Under the pieces are notes generated by a model that saw nothing but the letters and a program-made list of their open reading frames with translations, was not told the DNA's origin and searched no databases. A stretch of DNA of 64,000 nucleotides from Quercus robur (taxonomy: Eukaryota > Streptophyta > Magnoliopsida > Fagales > Fagaceae). A program made the translations under genes and the position numbers. Within the stretch, counting starts at the first letter, position 1; each line of letters opens with the position of its first letter. The DNA lies in contig NC_065536.1 in assembly GCF_932294415.1 (NCBI RefSeq), positions 54,780,354 to 54,844,353 on the forward strand, written 5' to 3'. Of this stretch, positions 34,538-45,620 are shown in pieces.

Positions 34538-34842
34538 CACCGAACCTAGTGAGGAAAAAAAAAAAAAAGAGTCAAAAGTTGTGGCTTACTTGACTTGTGG
34601 GTCCCTCAATGTATGTTTAATTACAGAAATGTCATTAAAAACAAAGTTATGGAAACTAAAAACACATAAAATGTACTTTCAGTTTCCATAACTCATCACT
34701 CAAAAATTAGAGAATTGAGTGATGGAAACAATGATCCAAAACTCATCCAAACAAATGCTCATCCATGGGACCCACACGATTTGGATGATGGAAACAGAAA
34801 ATTGAGTGATATCACTCAAAACTCATCCATCCAAACAAGCTC
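34269..34842. mobile_element. Tourist-like MITE downstream of peroxidase B
   Basis: TTA at 34266-34268 and 34843-34845. The ends are GGGCTTGTTTGGTT and the reverse complement GAGCTTGTTTGGAT. It shares interior motifs (ACTCATCACT-type repeats, a long homopolymer, GTGGGTCC) with the intron MITE at 12175-12713 in reverse orientation. Confidence 0.8.
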
Positions 34843-35334
34843 TTATCTTTTTTACACACACTTTTTTATTTCCTGCTTCTTTTACCTTTTTTTTTTTAAT
34901 AGAAATTTTTTTAAGCATTTAGCAAACTCAAATTCACCTCAGAGATTTAAAAAGCCTCATTGCACAAAGTGCATGTGATGAGACTAGTATTATTTATGGT
35001 GTCATAGATAGTCGAACAAACAAAAAAAAAAAAAAAAAAAAGGACAAATTTACTTCTTATTCTAAAGAAAAATAAAATCAATCAAATAATTTTTAAAATA
35101 ATTTTTTTGTGGTCGTTAAAATTCATGCAATCATAAATAAATTCAACAAAAAAATTATCTTACATATTTAATTATTAAGTTATATTCAATTTAAAGATTT
35201 TTTTTTTTTTGAAAATGACGTACTTAATTTTGTTAGAATTTTTAAAAAGAATATCAAATCTAATTTAATAGGGTTTTGTTTAATATTTGATTGTTTTATT
35301 GAAAAGAAGATGACAAAATTTAAATCAACATAGT

Positions 35335-35935
35335 TTATGGACGGAGGCATGCATTGACTATGGGGGACAATTGCCCCCCCCCCCCCCCCCCCCCATTTAA
35401 AAAAAAAAAAGATATTAGTGTGTGTACATATATATATTTGTTCTATAAAATTATATTTTGTCCCCCTCAACAATATCATTAATTCTTTTTAGAGTAACAG
35501 CAAAGTTACAAATTCATCTACAACATTTTACCAGTTCCCATCTGAGCTTATCACTCACATCACTTTTTTACTTACAAATAATCACTCACTATATCAACAA
35601 TATACTTCTAGCATTTTTCTCAATTTAAAGGTCATTAAAAAATTTATAGATCTAAATTCTAAAAAAAACATATACTAGCCCAAAAACATTTGTGCAACAA
35701 CAAAAATCACCAATAGCAAAGCTAAAAAAAATTAAGTTTAATTAACCAATTTTACTCAAACAAACAACTAGCCTTTTAAAAAGTTTTAAAATGAATAATT
35801 TTGTCTTTAATCAGTAGATGCACACATCAAAAACTCAAAAAAAAAAAAAAAAAAAAAAAAACCTCAGCGACTAAGAACTTGTAGATCTAGAAGTTGAAGT
35901 CACCCCCCTTAACTCAAAATTGTGGCTCCATCCTT
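35335..35935. mobile_element. Possible hAT-like MITE containing a 21-base poly(C) tract
   Basis: The left end TATGGACGGAGGCA and the right end TGGCTCCATCCTTG are imperfect inverted repeats (11 of 14). The flanking octamers ACATAGTT and ACATACAT agree at 6 of 8 positions. A run of 21 C lies at 35374-35394 and a long A run near 35838-35861. Boundaries are tentative. Confidence 0.35.
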
Positions 35936-35959
35936 GACATACATTGACACTATTTCTAA

Positions 35960-36323
35960 GGCTAAAATGGTTAAATACCACTATTTGACAAAATATGTAA
36001 GGATCTACGATTGTTTTGGAAATATATATGGATGTACTACTCTTTTGGAACTTGAGTTTGCTGTATAACTCGAGTTCTAGAAACTTGAGTTCTTTGAAAA
36101 AATAGTTTTCAAGTTTGCCATACTGTTTTTTTTATAAAACTTGAGTTCCTGGAACTCGAGTTACATAAAAAATTGGTGGCTATTTTTCATGGGACTCAAG
36201 TTTGTGAAATACAAGTTATACGATAACTCGAGTTTTAAAAAAGTGATAAATTCCTAATTATTTTGCAAACAATGATAGATCCCTATATATTTTGCCAAAT
36301 AGTGGTATTTGGCCATTTTGGCC
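35960..36323. mobile_element. MITE with 9-bp flanking repeat
   Basis: The ends GGCTAAAATGG and CCATTTTGGCC are inverted repeats, continued by AAATACCACTATTT and AAATAGTGGTATTT. The flanks TATTTCTAA at 35951-35959 and 36325-36333 are identical. Its interior repeats AACTCGAGTT-like motifs. The 9-bp duplication suggests a Mutator-like MITE. Confidence 0.75.
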
Positions 36324-36333
36324 TTATTTCTAA

Positions 36334-37602
36334 TCATAAATACTAAAAATATGTTATAATTAAAAAAAATTAAATATTGATTTTTACCAGACAACTAAAT
36401 ATATTAGAATTAATAATAATGACGTGAAAAAAAATTTATACATATTACATATTTAGTCAAAAGTATTAATTCAGAATAAAATTAGTTGCATGGCTAACGT
36501 GGATGGTGGATGATTAAATGAACATCAGCCCTCTAATTCAACCATTTTTTTACATGATGGAACTTAGCCAATAATGTTGTTCTTTAGAGGAAATTGACTT
36601 GTGAATAGTTTGTCAAATATAATTAGACTTACTCATTGTTGAGGTGTAAATTGGATTTTAACTTGTTGCTATGTGGTCTAACATTGTCTACCTAACAGCT
36701 ATTAGTCGAGATCATCCAAGAAAGGTCACTCATGCTTGGATTAATGTTGATGTTCAAGATGACTCTTTTTTTGAAGCTAAAGGGGGACTCCTTACTATTA
36801 TTAGTTCTCTTTCTATGAGTTAGATCATAGGTGTGTTTGTATAAGCTATTCGAAAATTGTGTTTTGAGTTTAAGATGAATGTTTGTAAAAAAATTATAAA
36901 GAATTATGGTTGCAAAACAGAGTTTTTGGTTTTAAAAACGCTATTTTAAACTCCCAAAACACCTAACCAAATCAAACCCATGTTATTTTTAGCACGTGTG
37001 TGAGCATATTATAATCTTGACTAAAAAAAAAAAAAAAACCCACTAGTTTCGTTACTCAAATTGTAAAAGCAACTCTTACTGATAATAATTCTTAATCTAT
37101 GAGCCTAGTATCTGAAAGTAGTTATACTTTCCATGTTGTCATTCACCACCTATAATTAATCCACAATAATGGTATGGAAAAATAAACTATACTATTAATT
37201 AAGTAGCAATATAAGATATAATATCTAAAAAATTGTACCTAGTTTTAATTCCTTTGTAATTGTACACAAGCTCTTATACGAACTCTACATTGGGTGAAAT
37301 GCATGTCATTTTTCCTGTAGATCAAGTGTAGGTGAGATGTTGTAATCATCTATATAACATTTAAAAAGTATTTATTGTTGACAAGCTCTTGATGAGTCAT
37401 ATTAGCATAGCATTTCAATTTAGTTCGACGTATTCAGTCTATTTTGATCCACTTCAGTCCACTTTAGTCATTAGGTCCAATTCAATGGTCCACTTTGGTC
37501 CATTTAGTCCACTTTGATGATACTTTGGGAGGAGAGATTTGTGTAGAAAAAATTGCTACTTTATTGACAGTTATGTCTCATTTTTAGCTTAATGTTGGTA
37601 GG
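36334..37602. other. AT-rich stretch, no gene seen
   Basis: No convincing coding region. An imperfect short repeat built from GTCCACTTTGGTCCA-like words lies at about 37430-37520. Confidence 0.5.
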
Positions 37603-37610
37603 TTCTTAAT

Positions 37611-38357
37611 CAGGGATAGACCCAGGTGTGGGTTCAGGCCCCCTTAGGTCCAATTTTTTTTTTTTTAATCATTCTATATTTCATTTTTGCAGTTGGGTCC
37701 CATTCTCCCCGATCAGTCTAGTTAGCTTAACCCAAAAAGCAACTATCCAACCCAAAAAGTTATAAAAAAAATAAAAATATTCATAATGGTGATTGTATTT
37801 TAGGGAAAAAAAAAACTATTTTACCTCCAAAGAATAAAAAAATATGTGTTATTGGAGAAGATAAAGCTAAATTTTTTGCAATTACATACCAGTTTACTGT
37901 AGCAAGTTGTTAAAAATAAAATAAAATATTTTATTAAGATTATATCTCTTCATTTAATTAAAAAATTCAAATTCTATCTCTTCCTTATTATTTTAATGAG
38001 TTGTTTATATTATTTTAAATGAAGTGATAAAAAAAAATAGAACATTTGATTTTTGGTGTATTGTAAAGTGAAGTGGTAAAATAGATAAAGTAATTTTTTG
38101 AGGTATTAAAAGCTAAAATTTTAACACTACCACTGTGAATGCTCTAACTAAAAAAAAATCCTAAACTGCCTAGTATTAAAAAAAAAACATTATTTTGTTT
38201 TTGTTTTTATCTTTGTTGGTAGATAATTGCATCTTAATGTATTTAAAAATAACAATTTTGTGTATTTATAATTTTTTAATACTATATGGATGTCTATATG
38301 AATTTTTTTTTTTAATACTCCGATCTCTACTAGTTTAAAATCCTGGGTCCGTTCCTG
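37611..38357. mobile_element. Non-autonomous hAT element
   Basis: 747 bp, flanked by an exact 8-bp duplication TTCTTAAT (37603-37610 and 38358-38365). The ends are CAGGGATAGACCCAGG and CCTGGGTCCGTTCCTG. Its 3' part (TTAATACTATATGGATG, then TGAATTTTTTTTTT) matches the 3' end of the 4.6 kb hAT element at 55168-59760, so it is probably a deletion derivative of that family. Confidence 0.88.
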
Positions 38358-38365
38358 TTCTTAAT

Positions 38366-38394
38366 AAAATGACAATTTTCTTGTGTTAGTAAAG

Positions 38395-38427
<33 letters not shown>

Positions 38428-39187
38428 AGTAGGAGATTTACATATATCTACTCTCTCTGTAGGTCATTCAAGATTTATAGAGATGATGAATCATTTGTAA
38501 GAAGTACTAGAAACAAATTTCAACCACACATTAGATTATTTACAAAAATATCTTGTCATATATAATAATTAAAAGTAAAATGAATTATGTTTCCTTAAAA
38601 AAAAAAAAAAAAAAAAAAAACTTACTACATTTTAAAAATAACTTATTGCATTATGCCATATAATTTTTTTTAGGAAAAAAAAAAAAAATTGTATCAACTA
38701 TATACTTCGTTATAAAGTAATTACATCATTCTAAGAGCGGGTTCAAAACTAACATTTATAAGTCTCATCTACTATTTTCATTTTTTACTAACAAAAAAAC
38801 AAATCGTCAAATTTTTCGTGCATTGTGTAGGTCTATGACTAGTGTAGGTGAAACTCGAGCTCTTTATGTTGTTGGTCAAATGCATTTCATTTTTAAAAAA
38901 CATTGTTTAGACCCATTACAGTTTACTTATCAATTTTAATGAATTAGTTAAATTACGACTCAAGGTAGTTATTAGCACACATTCCAAAATAATCAAATAA
39001 TGAACATATAAGCATAATCAAAATCACGCAAGAGGCAGTATTTGTCCATGAAGTGAAAGCCCTTGTAGAAATATTACCAACGTAAAAACACTTCAATGGT
39101 TTAGACTTCCACTAACACGACATTCTCATACATGTAGTTCGACATGGTACCTAATCTCCCCACTTTTTTAGCAACTATAGACCCTAA
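38366..39187. other. AT-rich stretch with (TA)n, no gene seen
   Basis: A (TA)n microsatellite lies at about 38400-38427 and poly(A) near 38598-38620. No gene was recognised. Confidence 0.5.
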
Positions 39188-39366
39188 GGGTCTATTTGGG
39201 ATACGATTATTTTGCTGAAAATACTGTAGATAAAGGTAAAAGTTAACTGAAATAGTATAGTAAAACCCATGAATAGTACCAAAAAATGTAATAGGACCCA
39301 CAAATAGTAGTAAAAATAAGCTGAATAGTAAAATAAGTTGACAAAATTAATCATGCCAAACGGACA
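39188..39366. mobile_element. Tourist-like MITE
   Basis: The ends GGTCTATTTGGGATACGATT and (reverse) TGTCCGTTTGGCATGATTA are imperfect inverted repeats. The interior AAACCCATGAATAGTACC and ACTGTAGATAAAGG match, in reverse orientation, the MITE at 40384-40584. The flanking trinucleotides are TAA and TGA, so one has changed or the ends are off by a base or two. Confidence 0.6.
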
Positions 39367-40383
39367 TGATTTGTTACACGATTTTTTTCACAAATAATTG
39401 CTGCTTGCAGATTAATCTCTACACCACTCCAAGGGAATCTTGAAAATTTGGATTTGTCTGTATTAATCTTTTTATCAAGCCCCAACACAATGTAGCTGAT
39501 CTTATCGATAGAATAATACAACTATTAAGGATACTTTATGAAGAGTTGTTATAATGGATTTTCTCTATATTTTTCCAATTATCATCTTCTCTAATAATTA
39601 GGGTTAAAATAAGGTTTAAATGCAAGTAAACTTTGGGCTTGAGGCGGCTACAAAAACAACTGTGGGAAGCCAAGTTGGTTCTATCCATAATAGGGGTTCA
39701 CTTGACTAAGTCTCGAGCAAACCACTGTTGACACTTTTTGTCCAAACTTCAATTTTGCTCAACAGATTACAAGTTTTTGCTTAATCAAGGTCTTGAATCT
39801 CACCTAGTGGATAGAATGTTTCAATGCTCAACCAATTAACATCCCTATCAATTACATTGTTCGTGACCTAAAAGGCTAAAATTTGTCATAAAATTAGCCA
39901 ACACTCAAATACGTAACTCATTTCAATTGTCAAAGTTGAATATTCTTCTATGAAAATTAAGGATCGTGCAGCAATGAAAACTACAACCACCATATATTGA
40001 TTCCATAGATTCATAAAGACACAATTACCCATTTTTCATAGGTTTATGAATCTTTCTTGGTACATGGAAAAAATGGAGTATTGTGTTAGTCATTTTGTCA
40101 AACAACAATACTACATTGACAACATTTTTCATAAGTTATTTTAGAACGACAGATTATGAATGAATCAGAATCACTTTCAAATAAGCTCATTTGAAATCCT
40201 AATACTATTTTATCTACAAATGAAAACAGGCTATATATTCCACTATATATATATATATATAAAATATTAGTAAAAACATTTGTGACACTAGTCCAATTAG
40301 GAATTGCCTATTTTTGGTAACTTATTTTCATAATATGAGTCAAAAAGTTAAAAGTCAACTTATTTTTAAAAAGCTGAAACTTA
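39367..40383. other. AT-rich stretch, no gene seen
   Basis: No confident coding region or element ends. An (AT)n run lies near 40244-40262. Confidence 0.5.
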
Positions 40384-40584
40384 GTGTGCGTTTGGCATTG
40401 ATGAAAGTGGCAAACTTATTTTACTATTCAGTTTGTTTTTGCTATTATTCATGGATACTACTATACTTTTTGGTACTATTCATGAGTCTCATTATACTAT
40501 TTCAGCTAATTTTTATCTTTATCTACAGTACTTTCATAAAAAAGTTTTCAGTTTCAGCAAAATAAGCGGATCCCAAACAGACCT
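40384..40584. mobile_element. Tourist-like MITE
   Basis: TTA flanks at 40381-40383 and 40585-40587. The ends are GTGTGCGTTTGGCAT and (reverse) AGGTCTGTTTGGGATCCGC. It contains TATTCATGGATACTACTATA and CAGTTTCAGCAAAATAAGCG, shared with the copies at 9364, 39188 and 43729. Confidence 0.75.
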
Positions 40585-40856
40585 TTAAATTATTTAAAAT
40601 AAGGCTAAAACAAAAAGTAGTGTGAGATTCAAAAAATAGTACTTAAAATGAGAAAATAATAATTTTATTTCAAAGTGGACTTTCCTTAATTTTATTTAGG
40701 CTTTTTCTTGGGTCTTGAAAACTCAGGTCCAATATTAATTGGACCAACCAAAAATATCCAATACAGCCATTCTCAGGCCCAACTTAACACTCTCTCTCAT
40801 ATTCAACCTATTTGAAATTCCACACGTACAAAATGTCCTATTTCTTTGATAGATAG

Positions 40857-40995
40857 GGGCCGTTTGGTATGATAGTTTAAGCAACACTTTTCATTTTTTA
40901 AACAACATTACATGTATTTTTACACATTTTTTTACCTATACGTATTTCCAAAAAATACAAACAATGTTACTAGAATAACGTTACCAAACAGCCCC
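40857..40995. mobile_element. Short Tourist-like MITE
   Basis: 139 bp with ends GGGGCCGTTTGGTA and TACCAAACAGCCCC (almost a perfect inverted repeat), flanked by TAG at 40854-40856 and 40996-40998. Confidence 0.75.
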
Positions 40996-41019
40996 TAGAT
41001 ATCCTGCTCCTGGTATCAT

Positions 41020-41990
41020 TATCTCTATCATTTACTACCTCTCTTCCATGCTCTAAGTTTTGTAGTTTTTCAACATCACAATTTGATAGCTTAAGCAATC
41101 AGATTCGCCGTACAAGTGTGGTTACATTTACAACTGTGCATGAATTGAAAGAGCCACCAGCTGAGGCAGGGCTATTGAGAAAAGGTTCAAAAATTGAGAT
41201 AGGGTCACCTGTTATTTGTTCAGAAATTACCTTAAATTCCAATTGTGACTTGGAAAGTCAATTAGGTTTCCTAGTTGAAGAAGGAAAAATTAATTTGGGT
41301 TCCTTGTTATAGAAGAAAAGACTATTCCTTGGTGTGGAAGGAAGTCTATTCCTTATTAAAGATGTAATGTATGCCTAGTTCAAGAGGAAATAGACTTTTT
41401 GTTAAAGAGGTAATATATTCCTAACTCAAGAGGGAATAGCAAAATAGTCTTATAAATAGACAATGCTACAAAGAATTTGTGAGCTTTGGCTTTGGCTTTG
41501 GCTTTGGCCCAAACGTCCTTCCTATGGGGAGAGGGAAAATAAAGCATGAAACCAAGAGAGATAAAAGGTATTTTTGATTGGGAGGAATGCAAGAGGAAGG
41601 AGAGAGTAAGGTGTTGCCATCAAGAAGATAGCCAAAGAGAAGAGAGTAAATGGTTGCCACCTTCAAGAAAATAGCTAAGGAGGAGAGAGTAAAGTGTTGC
41701 CGCCTTTGAAAGAGATAATTAACGTGTGTATGAGAGCAAAGAAAAATTAGAGAGATTTTTCTTTAACCATGAGATATACATAAGAATTATTGTAATTAAT
41801 TTGATAATAGTGAAATTATTCGAAGTTTGTCCAGTGGTTTTTTCCTTTCAAAGAGAAAGAGTTTTCCATGTAAATATTTATGTTCTTGTGCATGATTGTT
41901 AGTATGGATTGCTAATATTTTTGATAATATTATTTGGAACCCAAGATTATTGTCATTGAGGCTCTAAAAATGATATAGACTTTTGCATTA
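41020..41990 (+). mobile_element. Probable Copia-type LTR remnant
   Basis: It has a TATA-like CTTATAAATAGACAATG near 41450, then short GAGAGAGTAA repeats, then a 3' part (TGTAATTAATTTGATAATAG, GTTTGTCCAGTGG, CCATGTAAATATTTATGTTC) that has the order of the R-U5 end of plant Copia LTRs. Neither boundary nor target duplication could be set. Fossil, probably solo. Confidence 0.35.
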
Positions 41991-42071
41991 GTTCCATGCC
42001 TTAGGGTGAATTCTAGTCTAGTCATTGTTGGCTTTTTGGTGTTGTCTTCTGGGCTAGCATTGTGGTTCTTA

Positions 42072-42965
42072 AAGCAACTGCATCAGTCAGTGCAAAATTT
42101 CCATCTATTTTGCAAGAAAAAACATACTTTTTCAATTTTACACACTCACTTTTACAAAACAACCACATCAGTTTATCTATTCTACATATTTATTTAATAA
42201 AATATTCATTTCTTTAACACTATCATCTCTCTCATAGACCTAACACAATCCACACAGTCACCATCATTAGCCACCATCATTAACCTAGCTATATGAAATC
42301 CAGAAACTCATTCAACCCAGCCATATGAAATCCCAAAACCCACTAATTAAACAAAGAATAAAAAATGGATCAAAACCCACTTATCAAGATCAACGCCTCA
42401 CCCTGAACAACAAGATTGACGCCTCTGGCCTCCCACTATGCAACAAGATCTACAACTCCTTCCTCCTAGCCATATCAACCTAAAGGAAAACCAAATCAAC
42501 CCCATTCAACCCGAAACCCACTGATCAAACAATGAGAAATAAAGGCAAGCAATCAATGATCCAAAAGGCTTCGACGAGAGATCGGAGATCGGGGTCGGCA
42601 ATTGGTGGTAGTGGATATACTAAATGGCGATGGTGATTGGTGGCGGTGGCAATCAGTGATCATTGGAAGCTAGAGGAAGAAAGATTTATGAGATGAGAGA
42701 AAGAGAATTGTGAGCCTGAGTGAGTTGCGTTTTGTGATTGGATGAAATGAGAAAAATAGAGTGAGGTGAGGTACAGAGAAGAGAGAGAAACAAATACTAA
42801 AATATTAAATGCAAGAGCTATGGTAACCGTGTATATATGCATGGTTACTGTAGCAGTGGTGCATATTTGCACACTTTTACACTGACTGATGTGGGCATTT
42901 TTTTTTGGTTAAAATGTGCAAAATGATGCACTTTTAGTATTTTGCAAGATTTTGCAAGAGCTAAT
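42072..42965. mobile_element. Possible non-autonomous DNA element
   Basis: GCATCAGTCAGTGCAAAAT near 42081 faces ACACTGACTGATG near 42878 as an inverted repeat. The region lies between them with short TGG/GCGG-rich repeats near 42600-42655. No coding region was recognised and the exact ends are unclear. Confidence 0.35.
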
Positions 42966-43139
42966 GCACTTTAGTTTAAGTTTTTTCAACATGAATGTGA
43001 AAAAACTACATCAATGTATGAATATGATGCTCACTACATGTTATTACATTCTTATTCAGGTAAGACTTATGCAGGATTGTGTTAAGAAAGCCTAAAGATG
43101 TATGGGCAGTTAGTCTTACCGTTGGTACATATCTCATAG

Positions 43140-43307
43140 ACCGGAAATATTTCAAGCCCTTCGAGCTTGATGAATGATTCGCTAGGCTATGAAAAAAGTG
43201 GAGTATTAGAGGACACCATCTTCAAGCCTAAGCAGCAACAAACTTTATGGGGGAAAAATGATGATATTTTGGGATTGTTTTCTTTCTGCTCAAGATTTTA
43301 GTTTTTA
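43140..43307 (+). other. Tail of an unrecognised coding sequence, copy 2
   Basis: The frame from 43143 begins GNISSPSSLMNDSLGYEKSG and runs 54 codons to a stop at about 43305. It is preceded by a plausible 3' splice site (CATAG at about 43135-43139). Same protein as at 1-118. Earlier exons were not found upstream in 42000-43130. Function unknown. Confidence 0.3.
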
Positions 43308-44075
43308 TTTATTTATTTAATATTTTTTTTATGGAAATACTTTATACTAGTTGTCCTCTGATTCATGCATTCAAGGTTCATGGCTAATCCCTTTGTTTCC
43401 ACAGAGGCACAGAGAATGTAATTGGTTTTATAAGACCTTGTTAACAATGATGCATTAATGGTGCAAATATATATATATATATATTGAGAAACAAACACAC
43501 ATACACAAGGGAGAGGAAAAGAGGTTATAATACAAAAGTATACCACAACTCTACTAAAAAGCCATGGTCATGCAAATATCTTTATTGATGTATACAAAAA
43601 ATGCGACATACTATATGTTGACTGAAAAAAAAAAAAAAAAAAAAAAAAACAAACAAACAAACAGAAACTAGTTGCAAGAGAGTGGCCTCAAAATATAAAT
43701 ATATTAGGGTGATAATTCTATCATCTTAGGTGCGGTTTGGATAGGACTGAAACTGTGTTTACGTTTTCTACGTTTTTTTTTTTTTTTTCCTCAAGTCGTG
43801 AATGTTGACTTTCTGCATGAACAGTGCATTTGTGTACTGTTTACGGACCCACAAACATCACTTTTCAGTAACTTTTTTATTAAAAATGGGTCCCACGGCA
43901 CTATTCACACATTTAAAAATTATTTTGCTACAATGTTTTCAGTTTTCAGTTTCAGCAAAATAAATTCTATCCAAATAGACCCTAATTAGCCAATTGAAGT
44001 ATACTCAATTCAATTGTCAATAAACAAATTATTGTTTTTCTAGAGGCAACTGTTTTCGTATTTAAAGTGGCTTTA
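43143..44075. repeat. NAC-bearing duplicated block, copy 2, left part
   Basis: Matches 1-565. It carries a 110-bp insertion at about 43465-43577 and the MITE at 43729-43981. The match ends at AAGTGGCTTTACCTTTT near 44060-44076, the same words that restart the match at about 61690. Confidence 0.85.
43729..43981. mobile_element. Tourist-like MITE with empty site in the paralogous block
   Basis: 253 bp with ends GGTGCGGTTTGGAT and (reverse) GGGTCTATTTGGATAG, flanked by TTA (43726-43728) and CTA (43982-43984). Copy 1 of the block shows the unoccupied site (CATCATGCTAATTAGCC near 475-491), so insertion or loss happened after the duplication. Confidence 0.8.
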
Positions 44076-44498
44076 CCTTTTTATGAACATTGTCTCAACT
44101 CTTAACTAACAATCAAATGAGATCTCAAACTCAAAGCTACAACAGTCCTTCACTTCCGGATTTTCCTCACTCTAAATGATTGTCTTCCACAACTCTCACT
44201 CATACTCATATGCCATGTATCAACCTAACAACAAAACCTCTCCACAAAACTTGTTCTCTTCCACGACCCCTCAGCACAATTGTCTTATATGGAAGTAATG
44301 GAACTATCCCTAAAGTTCTACGAGGCCATGAAAGCCTGTGCTTCCATCAAGTCCACACCCATTGGTCAAAAATTCCATGCACAGCTTATCTCCACTAGCC
44401 TTGACTCTTCCGTTTTCCTTCAAAATCATCTCTTGCATTTGTACTCCAATTGCAATCTCATCAACGATGCTTGTTGGGTTTTCAACAACATTGAGTAT

Positions 44499-45025
44499 TG
44501 GTGATGCCGTAAAATCACCAGTGAACTACACGATCCTCGCACGCTTGAAATAGCAACCTGCAAGAAGAAAGAAGTGATCTAATAGAGGGCACCGGTGTGG
44601 TGCCGGCCAAATACCCTCCGAAGGTCAAGTTAGAATTATTCTCAACTCTAGAATGTTAGAGATGGGTAAATTATGCGTACCTTGATTTATGAGGGTATTG
44701 GGGCTTTTATAGTAGTAGAAGGTTGGCTTCTCTTCCTTGATGTAGAAGTCTTTTCCTTATAGGAATCCTCTTGAAGAATCCCAAACGTGATGGACAAGAC
44801 ATTTCCTTGTAGAGAGGTCTTTCATTAACGCGCGTATCTTCCAAAATTCTCCTTGTACTAGGATTCCTATTTCCTTTGGGATTCTACCAGATTTCAAGCG
44901 TGTGTAATAAGTATATCAAGTTAGGGTTCCTGCTATGCCCTGGGCTTACCCATTGTCAGCCCATGGGCTAGGATCTGTTAGGCCCAACATAATGAAGATC
45001 CGTTATGCTAATTTTTACCCCTTCA
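44499..45025 (-). repeat. 3' LTR of the minus-strand Tat element
   Basis: 527 bp. On the plus strand it begins TGGTGATGCCGTAAAATC and ends TTTTACCCCTTCA. It is followed by AACCATAGGGTGAAAAGGGC in reverse, a polypurine-tract-like stretch. Confidence 0.92.
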
Positions 45026-45281
45026 GTTGCCCTTTTCACCCTATGGTTCGTCATGCTTGGGTGGATGGACCAATAGGGTGACGGTTCAATATTCTTTGGG
45101 TTTGACGGTTTAAGGTTCCCGGAGTTGACGGTTTAAGGTTCTTGAAGTTGACGGTTCTCTAAGAGGACGACACGAACTATGATCATTTGTTGACAGGTTA
45201 TCAATCATTTATGAGGTACGACACATGTCACTTTTTGATTGGATTTTGTCTTGGATCGAAGCGTCGCTTCGTCTTCCATGC

Positions 45282-45286
<5 letters not shown>

Positions 45287-45356
<70 letters not shown>
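45287..45356. repeat. (AC)n(AT)n microsatellite
   Basis: About 24 AC dinucleotides followed by about 11 AT dinucleotides, inside the minus-strand Tat element. It is probably highly variable. Confidence 0.97.
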
Positions 45357-45620
45357 TACACTTCTCCTCACTCATTTCTCCATTTTTTTAGCTAAAACAT
45401 ATTGTCAAAGCGCCATTGTCAGCCTTGTCAGAGAGCTTTCCGTCGAATATCTGTACCCGTCATCTATACAACAGTTGTCCTTCAGTTACTCAAACCTAGT
45501 GAGTATTATTATTATTTTTTACAAGTCTTGCATTTGTGCTTTCATTTTGCTAGACTTTTATACACACTCGTCAACACTCCTAGATCCGTCAGTCTTTGGT
45601 TTTGTCGTCACTTATAGGCA

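Noticed and set aside
37430-37520. Short repeats of GTCCACTTTGGTCC words as a protein-binding array
   Set aside because: Too imperfect and short to support more than a decayed minisatellite.
41118-41312. 64-codon plus-strand frame
   Set aside because: Lies in the probable Copia-type LTR remnant and has no domain.
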